Origin: Lachnospiraceae bacterium UBA7026
Lineage (GTDB): Bacteria; Bacillota; Clostridia; Lachnospirales; Lachnospiraceae
DNA length: 20,883 bases
Assembly: GCA_002494165.1 (NCBI GenBank)
Contig: DLBH01000016.1
Coordinates: 1-20,883, forward strand
Direction: 5' to 3'
Part shown: positions 1 to 7,148 of the stretch, one piece after another
How the letters are laid out: each line of letters opens with the position of its first letter
Position numbering within the stretch: position 1 is the stretch's first letter
Notes under the pieces: generated by a model
Database searches by the model: none
Told to the model about the DNA's origin: nothing
What the model saw: only the letters and a program-made list of their open reading frames with translations
Translations under genes and position numbers: made by a program

Positions 1-380
1 TTTTGACCCCAACATCATATAATACAAAGATAATATATAAGATTAATGGTATAAAGACATTAGGTAAAAAAGCTCGTGTGACCGTTGTCGTAAAGTCCCC
101 GGATATTAAGAAAGCTACAGACCATGCTGCGGTTGAGTATATGGAGCTCATCATTAAGAATCCTGGAATATCAGATGAACTTGCAGAGAAGCAGTTCGAA
201 AACTATTTAAAGAATGACATCAGCAAGTATGGCGTACAGATGTATATCCACACTATGACATTTGATATGGTAAAGAAGGGTGGCAAATGGAAGATTAAGG
301 CCTCCACTGACGCAGATTATGATCTGCTCTATGGCCGCTACCTGTCTATTATGAAAGAATATGAGGAAGCATCAAAATAA
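1..380 (+). CDS. Small secreted-type protein, 5' part outside the window (paralog of the gene at 1494)
   Basis: This is the C-terminal part of a protein whose start lies left of the window; the frame is open from base 3 to the TAA at 378-380. The visible 125 residues align along their whole length with residues about 75-199 of the protein at 1494-2093. Shared blocks include VKSPxIKxATD, GVQMYxHTMxF and STDADYDL near the end, followed by SIMKEYE. The full protein would therefore be about 200 residues with a signal peptide. The lysine-rich alternation of strands and helices resembles small exported NTF2-like/DUF4878-type proteins, but that is a guess from pattern. Function is unknown. A TTG at position 3 is not a credible start because homology to the paralog already runs through it. 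Confidence 0.75.
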   Translation, partial: LTPTSYNTKIIYKINGIKTLGKKARVTVVVKSPDIKKATDHAAVEYMELIIKNPGISDELAEKQFENYLKNDISKYGVQMYIHTMTFDMVKKGGKWKIKASTDADYDLLYGRYLSIMKEYEEASK

Positions 381-463
381 AACTGGTGTGCTTTAAAATA
401 TAAATCGTGGAATTCAAATCTATAAGATATGGTGTCTTGGAACTGAGGATACGGACCCTTTAT

Positions 464-493
464 AAGGTTGGGAGTGTGAAAACTTCCGGCCTT
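464..493 (+). terminator. Hairpin after the first secreted-protein gene
   Basis: An 11-bp stem with G-U pairs joins 464-474 to 483-493 around an 8-base loop, and four T follow closely (492-495). It lies 84 bases after the stop of the gene ending at 380. A hairpin of closely similar stem sequence (GGGAG opposite CTCCCGGCC) follows the paralogous gene at 2201-2230, so the hairpin seems to have been duplicated with the gene. The T tract is short, so termination is likely but not certain. Confidence 0.5.
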
Positions 494-641
494 TTCTAAT
501 CCTATTACTCCCTAAAGCTGATCATGGCAAAGGATGTTTATACGCGGCTACGCGCGGCTATGCGAAGCTCCACTTCCAAAGATTACGTTCCAAAGATTCA
601 TAATGAAAGCTAAGGTGTCGCTCATGTTCACCACCATGAGT

Positions 642-670
642 TTGACCAAAGAAAGCCAAAAGGGTATAAT
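642..670 (+). promoter_or_regulatory. Sigma-A-type promoter of the zinc-ribbon gene
   Basis: TTGACC at 642-647, a 17-base spacer and a perfect TATAAT at 665-670. Transcription would start near 677, about 80 bases before the ATG at 759. No other start-like gene lies between. Confidence 0.7.
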
Positions 671-758
671 ACAGCTAATGGAACAAATAGAGGTAAATAG
701 AAGATTTTTGGTTGATAATCATAAGTGGAAAATCTTTTGTCAAGAGGTGGGGTAGCAT

Positions 759-1250
759 ATGAAGATATCAGTCAAGGAATGTCCCTGCTGCGGGGCCAGG
801 CTGGAAATCAAGGAAGAGAGACCCTTTGTATATTGCGAATACTGCGGCAGCCAGATTCGTCTTGAAGAAGCAGGGGAGAAATATGAATATATTGACCGGG
901 CCAGATTAAAAGAGGCAGAGGTGGAGAGCCAGAGAATAGAGGAGCGGAGATGGGACAAGGAGCGGTATCTGGAAGACCTGGCCAAGTGGCAGAAGTTAAG
1001 AAATATCTGCCTTATCGCCATAGTGGTTCTCCTGGCTGTAATTCTGCTGTTTGGCTCCAAAAGTGGAATAGGCCACTTCTTCTCTGCCATCTTGTCCTGT
1101 AGCCTGGTTGCCGGCCTGATCGTCTGGAAGATAAAACCAAAGGAGCCTGGATATCTGGCGGGTAACCCCTCCATCGGGCAGGGACTGGGAGGCAGTAACT
1201 ACTTATTCTGGGCAGAGGGGAGCAGACAGGACTGGGACTGGCAGCTATAA
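759..1250 (+). CDS. Zinc-ribbon membrane protein, probably frameshifted near its C-terminus
   Basis: The start is set by AGAGGTGGGG a few bases upstream and the promoter at 642-670. The N-terminus carries a zinc ribbon with two CxxC pairs (CPCCG and CEYCG, about residues 9-31). A charged, probably coiled-coil stretch follows (about 45-78), then two membrane segments (about 82-100 and 106-125). This layout matches small zinc-ribbon membrane proteins common in Lachnospiraceae, whose function is not known. The last 20 or so residues (about 145-163) look unnatural. The +1 frame continues with a sensible glycine/tyrosine-rich linker and a third hydrophobic helix up to a stop at 1393-1395, so the original protein was probably about 210 residues. 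Either the gene is decayed or the window carries a one-base error near 1195-1205. Confidence 0.75.
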   Translation: MKISVKECPCCGARLEIKEERPFVYCEYCGSQIRLEEAGEKYEYIDRARLKEAEVESQRIEERRWDKERYLEDLAKWQKLRNICLIAIVVLLAVILLFGSKSGIGHFFSAILSCSLVAGLIVWKIKPKEPGYLAGNPSIGQGLGGSNYLFWAEGSRQDWDWQL

Positions 1251-1395
1251 AAGTTATGGCCACAGCCAACCTGGGCAGCTGGACCTTCCCTGGTACTGCC
1301 AGATCGGCTGGATCATCCTGTTAGGTCTTGTGACCGGGGGCCTATACTGGATTGCAGGCCCGGTACTCAGGGTGTCTTGGAAGAAAAGGCATTAA
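1246..1395 (+). pseudogene. Out-of-frame C-terminal tail of the zinc-ribbon protein
   Basis: In the frame one base ahead of the gene at 759, codons from about 1200 read as a G/S/Y/Q-rich linker. The sequence then gives QPGQLDLPWYCQ and a clear membrane helix (WIILLGLVTGGLYWIAGP), closing with VSWKKRH and a TAA at 1393-1395. There is no start codon or ribosome site of its own. Reading through one extra base around TACTTATTC at 1197-1205 would join the two parts smoothly. Confidence 0.5.
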
Positions 1396-1493
1396 ATGAA
1401 AAGGTACAAGTTTTACAAGATTCCGCTAAGCGGCATAGATGGATTCCAAAGAAACTTTGACAAGTAGATATTATAGGAAGGGGAAAGAAAACT

Positions 1494-2093
1494 ATGAAAA
1501 GAAGAAGATGGATATTAGCAATTATAGTGCTGGCAGTGGCCATGACCACATGTCCAGTCAAGGCAGCCTCCAAGAAAGACAAGGTGGAAAAGGTCATCAA
1601 GACCTACATGGCCGGAGCCCGGGCGACCAACGGCCGTAAAATGGGGAAATGCTTCAAGACAAAAGAAGGTTTAAACTTCACTATGAAGCAGGCCAGGCAG
1701 GCCCTGCCCTATTTCGATAAGGTTTATAAGACAAACAAAAAAATCACTTACAAGATCAAAGCCATTAAATTCAGCGGGAAAACAGCTGTCGTGAAAGTAA
1801 GGGTAAAATCCCCCAACATAAAAAATGCCACAGACAAGGCCATGATAGATATGCTGTCCTATGCCTTCAATAACCCGGATAGCACCGAAGCGCAATCAGA
1901 CACCCTTTTCTTTAGACTGGTCAAAAAGAACATTAATCAGCAGGGTGTGCAAATGTATAAGCATACCATGATCTTTAACATGGTCAAGACAGCCAAAGGT
2001 TGGAAGATCAATACAAGTACGGACGCAGACTATGATCTGATCTTTGGAAGATTCTTCAGTATCATGAAAGAGTATGAGAAGGCATTTAACTAA
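1494..2093 (+). CDS. Small secreted protein with signal peptide (second paralog)
   Basis: A 199-residue protein whose ATG is preceded by AGGAAGGGG about 10 bases upstream. It begins with a typical signal peptide: MKRRR, a hydrophobic core (about residues 6-20), and a probable cleavage after VKA near residue 24. The mature part is strongly basic, with repeated KxxYKIKAIKF-type and VVKVRVKSP-type strands and a conserved end (STDADYDL, then SIMKEYE). It is a paralog of the protein at the left edge, and the two genes bracket the zinc-ribbon gene. The mature fold may be NTF2-like, with helices at the N-terminus and a curved sheet after, but no catalytic motif is visible. No lipobox cysteine follows the signal peptide; the only nearby cysteine lies inside the hydrophobic region. 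Function is unknown. Confidence 0.8.
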   Translation: MKRRRWILAIIVLAVAMTTCPVKAASKKDKVEKVIKTYMAGARATNGRKMGKCFKTKEGLNFTMKQARQALPYFDKVYKTNKKITYKIKAIKFSGKTAVVKVRVKSPNIKNATDKAMIDMLSYAFNNPDSTEAQSDTLFFRLVKKNINQQGVQMYKHTMIFNMVKTAKGWKINTSTDADYDLIFGRFFSIMKEYEKAFN

Positions 2094-2200
2094 ATAGCAG
2101 GATCTTACAAAAAAAGACATCATTTGCAGAGACAGAAAGGGGTCTTGTCTGGCGAGGGTATGGCAGAGCGGCAGTAACATCTTGTAAAACGTAAATCAAT

Positions 2201-2230
2201 AGGGCTGGGAGAAGGAAAGCTCCCGGCCCT
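2201..2230 (+). terminator. Hairpin after the second secreted-protein gene
   Basis: An 11-bp stem with one G-U pair (2201-2211 with 2220-2230) around an 8-base loop. No T run follows directly; the next T stretch is at 2255-2260. It is the counterpart of the hairpin at 464-493 after the paralog. Confidence 0.45.
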
Positions 2231-2276
2231 TGAATGTTGGGAGGGGAAATATTATTTTTTGTAGGAAGAGAGATGT

Positions 2277-2297
2277 GGTCTTTTGTACATAAAGACC
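2277..2297. repeat. Perfect 7-bp inverted repeat with TGTACAT loop
   Basis: GGTCTTT at 2277-2283 and AAAGACC at 2291-2297 flank TGTACAT. It lies just before the truncated reading frame at 2319. It could be an operator or a small hairpin; nothing else identifies it. Confidence 0.3.
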
Positions 2298-2318
2298 TTT
2301 AGCTTTAGTGATGTATAA

Positions 2319-2744
2319 AGTAAAGATCCGGAGTATTATAGATGGGCAGAAAGTACTTGCAAAGGTTATGTTTCTGCCATTAAAAAGATAGAAAAATATG
2401 CAGACCTTCTGGATTATGGCAAGCTGCCTTACGGAGACCCAGAGAATACTTCCCGGTTCTATGAAGAGATGCTGGCTAATTCTTATTTTGAACATCGGAT
2501 AAAGCAAAATAGGTCTAAGTTTGACCGGGCCATACAGTATCTTACAGAATACATGGCAGATATGAAAAAGATTGTGGAAGGTGATCTGCTTTTCTGGAAG
2601 ATGGGAGAGGATGGAAGGCCCATATACAGTAAGCCGGATAATATCTGGCATGACTGGGACCAGGGAGTCCCGCTCACTTATGACCCGGAAGGAGCGTCAA
2701 TGATGTATACCTGCAAGAATTGCGGAATACAACATTTCCAGTGA
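2319..2744 (+). pseudogene. 5'-truncated remnant of an unidentified cytoplasmic protein
   Basis: The frame is open from just after a TAA at 2316-2318 to the TGA at 2742-2744. It reads as convincing protein over its whole length: EYYRWAESTCKGYVSAIKKI, then a helical segment, then WHDWDQGVPLTYDPEG and a final CKNCG half-knuckle. No ATG, GTG or TTG occurs in frame before the ATG at 2469, although the protein-like sequence starts at least 40 codons earlier. The 5' end therefore appears lost. An intact shorter protein of 91 residues from 2469 is possible, since GAAGAG lies just before that ATG, but the site is weak and the spacing poor. I do not recognise the family. Confidence 0.5.
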
Positions 2745-2764
2745 TTTAGAATAAATGACAGTCA

Positions 2765-2841
2765 CCAGCTCATTTTCAGATGAGCATCAGTGGCTCAAAA
2801 ACAAGTGAGCGTAAGTGCTTTGTGATCAAGCTGGCGCTCAC
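2765..2841. repeat. Short inverted repeats of the TGAGC/GCTCA type
   Basis: TGAGC at 2781 pairs with GCTCA at 2793-2797. GTGAGCG at 2805-2811 pairs with CGCTCAC at 2835-2841. The same motif appears as GCTCA...TGAGC at 2768-2785. It belongs with the larger cluster at 4452-4610. Confidence 0.45.
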
Positions 2842-2848
2842 TTTCCAG

Positions 2849-2878
2849 TTGACAACTTTATTGGCAAAAGTGTAAAAG
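2849..2878 (+). promoter_or_regulatory. Probable promoter of the Nudix gene
   Basis: A perfect TTGACA at 2849-2854, an 18-base spacer and TAAAAG at 2873-2878 (four of six consensus bases). It sits about 50 bases before the ATG at 2930. Confidence 0.5.
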
Positions 2879-2929
2879 AATATATGGAAAAAATATATTG
2901 GCATAATCAGATACAGGAGCCCAACCCCC

Positions 2930-3316
2930 ATGAAAACAATAAAAGTAGTAGCCGCGGTGATCCGTAAAGAGAATAAAATATTTGCCACTGCCCGTGGCTA
3001 TGGAGACTATAAAGGTGGCTGGGAGTTTCCCGGTGGTAAGATCGAGCCTGGGGAGACTTCCCAGGCGGCTTTGAGGCGGGAGATTCTGGAGGAGCTGGAT
3101 ACGGAGATCAGTGTCGGTGATCTCCTTGATACGATCGAGTATGACTATCCGACCTTTCATCTGTCCATGGACTGCTTCTGGTGCAGCATTTTAAAGGGGG
3201 ACCTGGTTCTGAAAGAATCCCAGGAGGCCAGGTGGCTGTCCAGGGATGACCTGGACCAGGTGGCCTGGCTGCCGGCAGACCTTACCTTGATTGGGAAGAT
3301 CAGGGAGGTCTTGTAA
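2930..3316 (+). CDS. mutT: Nudix hydrolase, MutT type (probable 8-oxo-dGTP diphosphatase)
   Basis: A 128-residue protein of normal length for MutT. AGGAG at 2915-2919 sets the ATG. The Nudix box runs from G36 to about I60 with E42, R50, E51, E54 and E55 in place; the usual glycine near its end is aspartate (D57). The preceding WEFPGGKIEPGET is the form seen in MutT proteins that hydrolyse oxidised dGTP, giving the monophosphate and pyrophosphate to keep 8-oxo-guanine out of DNA. The C-terminal EARWLSRDDLDQVAWLPAD fits MutT proteins. Substrate is inferred from family likeness only, and a related Nudix specificity (other dNTPs, CTP) cannot be excluded. The radical SAM gene follows within 100 bases on the same strand. 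Confidence 0.85.
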   Translation: MKTIKVVAAVIRKENKIFATARGYGDYKGGWEFPGGKIEPGETSQAALRREILEELDTEISVGDLLDTIEYDYPTFHLSMDCFWCSILKGDLVLKESQEARWLSRDDLDQVAWLPADLTLIGKIREVL

Positions 3317-3414
3317 GGTCGTGCGGCAGGCCGTTATATTTGCGGGAAGCGACATATTTTCCCGAACATTTTTTAAATGACTTGATTAAAGATAAGAGCT
3401 TGGAGGAAGAATTC

Positions 3415-4341
3415 ATGAATCAGCATGACATAAAGGTAAATCATATTAAGGCTAAGAGTATCATGACCAAATCCAATGCCCCCCTGGGTGGCTATTCGGT
3501 CAATCCCTATGTGGGCTGTCCCCATGCCTGCCGTTATTGTTACGCTTCTTTTTTGAAGCGGTTTACCGGTCACCAGGAGGATTGGGGGACCTTTATGGAT
3601 GTTAAGGACTGGCCCCCTATTAAGAATCCGGGCAAATATGCCGGCCAGAAGGTGGTGATCGGTACGGTTACCGATGGCTATAATCCCCTGGAGGAGACCT
3701 ATGGTAATACAAGGAGGCTTCTGGAAGAGCTCAAGGATAGTGGAGCAGATATCCTCATTTGTACCAAGTCTGACCTGGTCCTCCGGGACCTGGACCTCTT
3801 AAAGGAGATGGACCAGAAGAACCGGATTACCGTTTCCTGGTCTATTAATACTTTGGATGAGTCTTTCAGGGATGATATGGACCAGGCCGTTTCCATCGAG
3901 AGAAGGCTGGTGGCCATGAAGCAGGTTTATGAGGCGGGCATCCGGACGGTTTGCTTTATTTCACCTGTATTTCCTGGGATTACGGACATTGAGGCTATAT
4001 TTGACCGGGCCAGGAACCAGTGCGACCTGGTCTGGCTGGAGAATCTTAACCTGCGGGGAGGCTTCAAGGCGGAGATTATGAATTATATCGCCGACAAGTA
4101 TCCTGACCTCCTTCTCCTTTACGTGGAAATATATAATCACAAGAACCGGGCTTATTTCCAGGGCCTGGAGCGCAAGGCAGAAGACCTGGCCCGCCGTTAC
4201 GGTTGCCGTTTCCTGGATAATGAGACCCCCTATGAGCGGGTGCCTCAGGGCCATCCCACCATCGTCAATTATTTCTACCATGAGGAGGTCAGGGGAACGG
4301 CCAACAGCGGAAAGAGGAACAAGGCTTCCAAGACTTCCTGA
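3415..4341 (+). CDS. SPL-like radical SAM protein, resembles 'radical SAM mobile pair protein B'
   Basis: GGAGGA at 3402-3407 sets the ATG at 3415, giving 308 residues; a longer TTG start at 3340 has no such site. C35, C39 and C42 form the CxxxCxxC that holds a [4Fe-4S] cluster cleaving S-adenosylmethionine. The surrounding NPYVGCPHACRYCYASF and the later VTDGYNPLEETYGNTRRLLE are typical of the spore-photoproduct-lyase-like branch. From memory the whole protein closely resembles the family named radical SAM mobile pair protein B, normally encoded beside a second radical SAM protein (A) and sometimes a MarR-type regulator. Neither is present here: the upstream neighbour is the Nudix gene and downstream is a terminator. 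Substrate is unknown. Being next to mutT may hint at nucleotide damage, but that is inference. Confidence 0.8.
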   Translation: MNQHDIKVNHIKAKSIMTKSNAPLGGYSVNPYVGCPHACRYCYASFLKRFTGHQEDWGTFMDVKDWPPIKNPGKYAGQKVVIGTVTDGYNPLEETYGNTRRLLEELKDSGADILICTKSDLVLRDLDLLKEMDQKNRITVSWSINTLDESFRDDMDQAVSIERRLVAMKQVYEAGIRTVCFISPVFPGITDIEAIFDRARNQCDLVWLENLNLRGGFKAEIMNYIADKYPDLLLLYVEIYNHKNRAYFQGLERKAEDLARRYGCRFLDNETPYERVPQGHPTIVNYFYHEEVRGTANSGKRNKASKTS

Positions 4342-4399
4342 CCTGGGAATTAGAAAAAATATAACAGAAAAACATAACAGTTTTACAATCTACAATAAC

Positions 4400-4439
4400 A
4401 AGGGGGAGGCTGCCGCTTTAAAGCGATAGCCTCCCCCTT
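4400..4439 (+). terminator. Strong hairpin after the radical SAM gene, possibly bidirectional
   Basis: A perfect 12-bp GC-rich stem (4400-4411 with 4428-4439), whose loop contains a further CGCTTT/AAAGCG stem. The T tract is weak on both strands. It sits between convergent genes ending at 4341 (+) and 4633 (-), so it may serve both. Confidence 0.7.
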
Positions 4440-4451
4440 ATGTTACAGTAC

Positions 4452-4610
4452 TGAGCCTGCTTATAAACGTTAATTAAAATGTGAGCCGGAACGCTCTCTT
4501 AATTTTGAGCCAGCTTCGTTCGCTTAAAGGTGAGCAAAAACCCTCGCTTTGATTATTCCGGACTCCTTTGAGCTACTTTCGCTCATTTAAAAGTGAGCCG
4601 CCTGCGAGTT
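4452..4610. repeat. Cluster of six degenerate TGAGC-centred repeats
   Basis: TGAGC occurs at 4452, 4482, 4506, 4531, 4569 and 4594, spaced 30, 24, 25, 38 and 25 bases. Most copies are followed by CGCTC, CGCT or GCGAG about 6-15 bases later, so units can form small stem-loops (for example TGAGC-N7-GCTCA at 4569-4585). No open frame is present in 4440-4632. The same motif recurs at 2765-2841. Confidence 0.5.
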
Positions 4611-4632
4611 TCCTTTGCTAAAACGGTTTAGC

Positions 4633-6813
4633 CTATATAAAGCAGACGAGAACCTGCATCAAGGCCAGTAACTCGATCAGGATTACTGAGAAAAAGATCT
4701 GGCCGGCTTTTTCCCTGCTCACGTTGATCATCTGGGTGGAGAAAGCGGAGAAGAGAAGAATCTCTACAGGGATAAAGTATCTTCCCTGTGTTCCCAGAAC
4801 AGCGGGATCTCCGATCTTGGTCTCGGCCAGGAGCATGCCTGTCAGGGTGAGAAGTATAACCAGCAAGGATATGGCAATGGCTGTAATCCTGTATTTCAAC
4901 TCCTGGGGCGGCCGTTCATTTTCCACATGGACGAGCAGCAGCAGACAAAGAATCAGAGGTGTGATAAACAGCCAGGATATGATGATGTTATGCCAGCCTA
5001 ATCTACCGCCCATCATTCCTCTTAAAAGGGTCTCTCCGAACTCGATTACCGTTCGCCAGTAAGTATAGATCAGCTGCAAGGGATGGCCTATGACGTAGGC
5101 GGGAGTGTAGGACTCTCCTTTTGTGCCTGTGCCTGCTGACAAGGAGACCAGTATGGGATAGAATTTCCAGGCTATAAGGCCTGCAATCGCCACGGCACCT
5201 CCAGTAGTGGCAAGGACCAGCTTGTAGCCTGATTTTTTCCTCTTTTCTTTATCCAAAGTGCTTTTACCATGCTGCCTGGTCCGTCTATCCAGTCTATCCT
5301 GTCTGTCCGCTTGTCCGCCGTGTTTTCTGCCGGACAGTAAAAGGAGAGGCAGGAGAATGACCGGTGTATATACTCCACCTTTGCTAATGGCGATAAAGAC
5401 TGCCATCAGGACGATAAGGATGGTATAGATTATCCTGCGCTTTTTGTCCTTTCCATAGGAAAGGCTCAGGCAGAGGGCGATAAACAGAAACAAGATTCCG
5501 TTGATCATGGCGTCATAAGAGGCCGATGCTGCCTGCTGCAAGGCAATCATGGAGATGGCGATGGCGGCCATTAAGTTGTTGCAGAAGGGTATGATAGCTA
5601 CGGCCAGCCATGCCAGGAGGACATAGGCCAGCAGAGAGAAGACCCTTGCCAGCTGATAGGTCATCATTCCTGACAGGTGGAGTAATCTTCCGGTTATTAT
5701 GCCCAGGGCCGAAGGGATATAGACCAGGCGGGGTGCCTGATGACTGGTATCCACATATGTCACTCTGTTAAGGTCTGTATCCTGGGCCTTGTCCAGGGTG
5801 CTGTGCCAAAGCTGGTAGTAAGAATTGGATTCCACGTCATTTGCCAGCAGGTCGGCAGTTATAATATCGCATTCCCGTTTGAGAACGGTTCCCTCCTGGG
5901 GGGTTTTGTCGACATGCATGATCTTGTTGGATAGCTGGTATGCCGTATCCATGTGCCAGGGCTCATCAGGGGCTCCGTATACCGGGATCACCCACTGGAT
6001 GACCAGACCCATCATGAAAGCGATTAGCGGGAACCATTTTCTATAGTTCCATTTTCTGATTACGATAAGATAATAGGCAGCCAGCAGGGTTACCAGCATG
6101 CATAGGCACAGGAACCAATAGAGCTTGGTCATCTCAGACAGATGGCCATATTTCATCCGGTAGATTACATTGGTGTAGTCCTCTGGATTGCCATTAAAGC
6201 TTATGACTGTTCCGGGCTTATAGACAGAAGTCAGGACCAGTTTCATATCATCTGGCGGGGTCTCTGAACTGGTTGGGGCAGCTGAGCTAGTCGTGGTAAC
6301 CGAGCTGGTTGACCCAGCGGTCTGTGCGCTGTCCTGGGACAAGGCGTCCTCACCCTGTGAATCCGGGATAAGCAGCTTCATATGAAGTCTTAAGTTTAAG
6401 CCTTCGGTCTCTTTTGGCAGATTTTTTAATTTGATTTCCCGCTTTTTTTGCCTGCTGCTGAAAAAATAGCTGAGGGAGGCCTCTTTTTTATAGAAGACTT
6501 CTCCTGAGTCAGGGCTGCTGACTTCAAGGAGAAGCCGGCTGCCTGTGATCACTTTTTTCGGGGCGGCACGGAACTGTAATTTTTTGAGGCCGGGCACCCT
6601 GCAGACAAAGTCTTCATAGAGTTCGGGATTATCTCTGGTCAGAGTGACCTTCCCATTGTCCTTATGGGCCGCAACCAGGGTGTATTCTATCTGTTTGTCA
6701 TTTTCATATTGGACCTGGGACTTGTAGACTAATATACAAAAAGCCAGTGACAATACGAGGATCAATAGTATACTTGTCAAAGTATGGTTGGATTTCTTAT
6801 TATGTTTTGACAT
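4633..6813 (-). CDS. DUF2142-family polytopic membrane protein (GT-C-like)
   Basis: A 726-residue protein read leftward; AGGGAG a few bases before the ATG and the promoter at 6895-6923 support the start. Residues 13-31 are a membrane anchor. An extracytoplasmic region follows (about 32-230), with a Ser/Thr-rich linker at about 160-187 (QTAGSTSSVTTTSSAAPTSS). About a dozen membrane segments then start near residue 232. After the third segment is PDEPWHMDTAY with P282, D283, E284 and H287, the typical signature of DUF2142 and of the first outer loop of GT-C glycosyltransferases. A charged cytoplasmic loop (RQDRLDRRTRQ) lies in the middle. DUF2142 proteins are thought to move or attach sugars on lipid-linked cell-surface glycans, but none of the usual glycan genes is beside it. 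It is convergent with the radical SAM gene. Confidence 0.8.
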   Translation of the reverse strand: MSKHNKKSNHTLTSILLILVLSLAFCILVYKSQVQYENDKQIEYTLVAAHKDNGKVTLTRDNPELYEDFVCRVPGLKKLQFRAAPKKVITGSRLLLEVSSPDSGEVFYKKEASLSYFFSSRQKKREIKLKNLPKETEGLNLRLHMKLLIPDSQGEDALSQDSAQTAGSTSSVTTTSSAAPTSSETPPDDMKLVLTSVYKPGTVISFNGNPEDYTNVIYRMKYGHLSEMTKLYWFLCLCMLVTLLAAYYLIVIRKWNYRKWFPLIAFMMGLVIQWVIPVYGAPDEPWHMDTAYQLSNKIMHVDKTPQEGTVLKRECDIITADLLANDVESNSYYQLWHSTLDKAQDTDLNRVTYVDTSHQAPRLVYIPSALGIITGRLLHLSGMMTYQLARVFSLLAYVLLAWLAVAIIPFCNNLMAAIAISMIALQQAASASYDAMINGILFLFIALCLSLSYGKDKKRRIIYTILIVLMAVFIAISKGGVYTPVILLPLLLLSGRKHGGQADRQDRLDRRTRQHGKSTLDKEKRKKSGYKLVLATTGGAVAIAGLIAWKFYPILVSLSAGTGTKGESYTPAYVIGHPLQLIYTYWRTVIEFGETLLRGMMGGRLGWHNIIISWLFITPLILCLLLLVHVENERPPQELKYRITAIAISLLVILLTLTGMLLAETKIGDPAVLGTQGRYFIPVEILLFSAFSTQMINVSREKAGQIFFSVILIELLALMQVLVCFI

Positions 6814-6894
6814 CTTTTCTCCCTGTCCCGCATAGCGGTTGATCTCCTGGTCGGCTACACGAAGTATATATTTTCTGGATTTTTTATTTTATAA

Positions 6895-6923
6895 ATAGTA
6901 AAGCTTTTTATAATCATTGTCAA
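6895..6923 (-). promoter_or_regulatory. Near-consensus promoter of the DUF2142 gene
   Basis: On the minus strand, TTGACA (6918-6923), a 17-base spacer and TACTAT (6895-6900). The transcript would start near 6888, leaving a leader of about 75 bases before the ATG at 6813. Confidence 0.75.
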
Positions 6924-6926
6924 GAC

Positions 6927-7010
6927 AGGAGGGCTTTGGCAGACCTAGGAACAGGGCGAGTAGGAGGGCTTTGGCAGACCTAGGAACAGGGCGAGTAGGA
7001 GACTTTGGCA
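6927..7010. repeat. 35-bp tandem repeat, two exact copies plus a partial third
   Basis: The unit starts AGGAGGGCTTTGGCAGACCT and is 35 bp long. Copies at 6927-6961 and 6962-6996 are identical; a partial, diverged copy starts at 6997. It lies in the intergenic region between divergent genes and has no open frame. Confidence 0.9.
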
Positions 7011-7013
7011 AAG

Positions 7014-7044
7014 AGCTTGCCAGAGAGCAAGCTGCGGGTTTTTT
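7014..7044 (+). terminator. Intrinsic terminator with no annotated gene upstream on its strand
   Basis: AGCTTGC (7014-7020) pairs perfectly with GCAAGCT (7027-7033) around a 6-base loop, followed by GCGGG and six T. The gene to the left is on the other strand, so any transcript it stops must start in the 6900-7010 region. A TATAAT at 6909-6914 on the plus strand is a possible but unsupported -10 box. It may end a small RNA of about 120 bases that includes the 35-bp repeats. Confidence 0.6.
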
Positions 7045-7148
7045 CTTATCGGCAGGATGGTTTATATGATATTTTATAGAGAGATATAAGATGTTATATT
7101 ATAAGCGTGAAACGAATGATGTGATATAAAAGAGGGGGGCAGGCTGAT

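Noticed and set aside
534..755. 73-codon reading frame before the zinc-ribbon gene
   Set aside because: It overlaps the strong promoter at 642-670, has no ribosome site, and its sequence does not look like a protein.
3340..3414. TTG start giving a longer radical SAM protein
   Set aside because: No ribosome site, while GGAGGA lies at the right distance from the ATG at 3415, where the family similarity begins.
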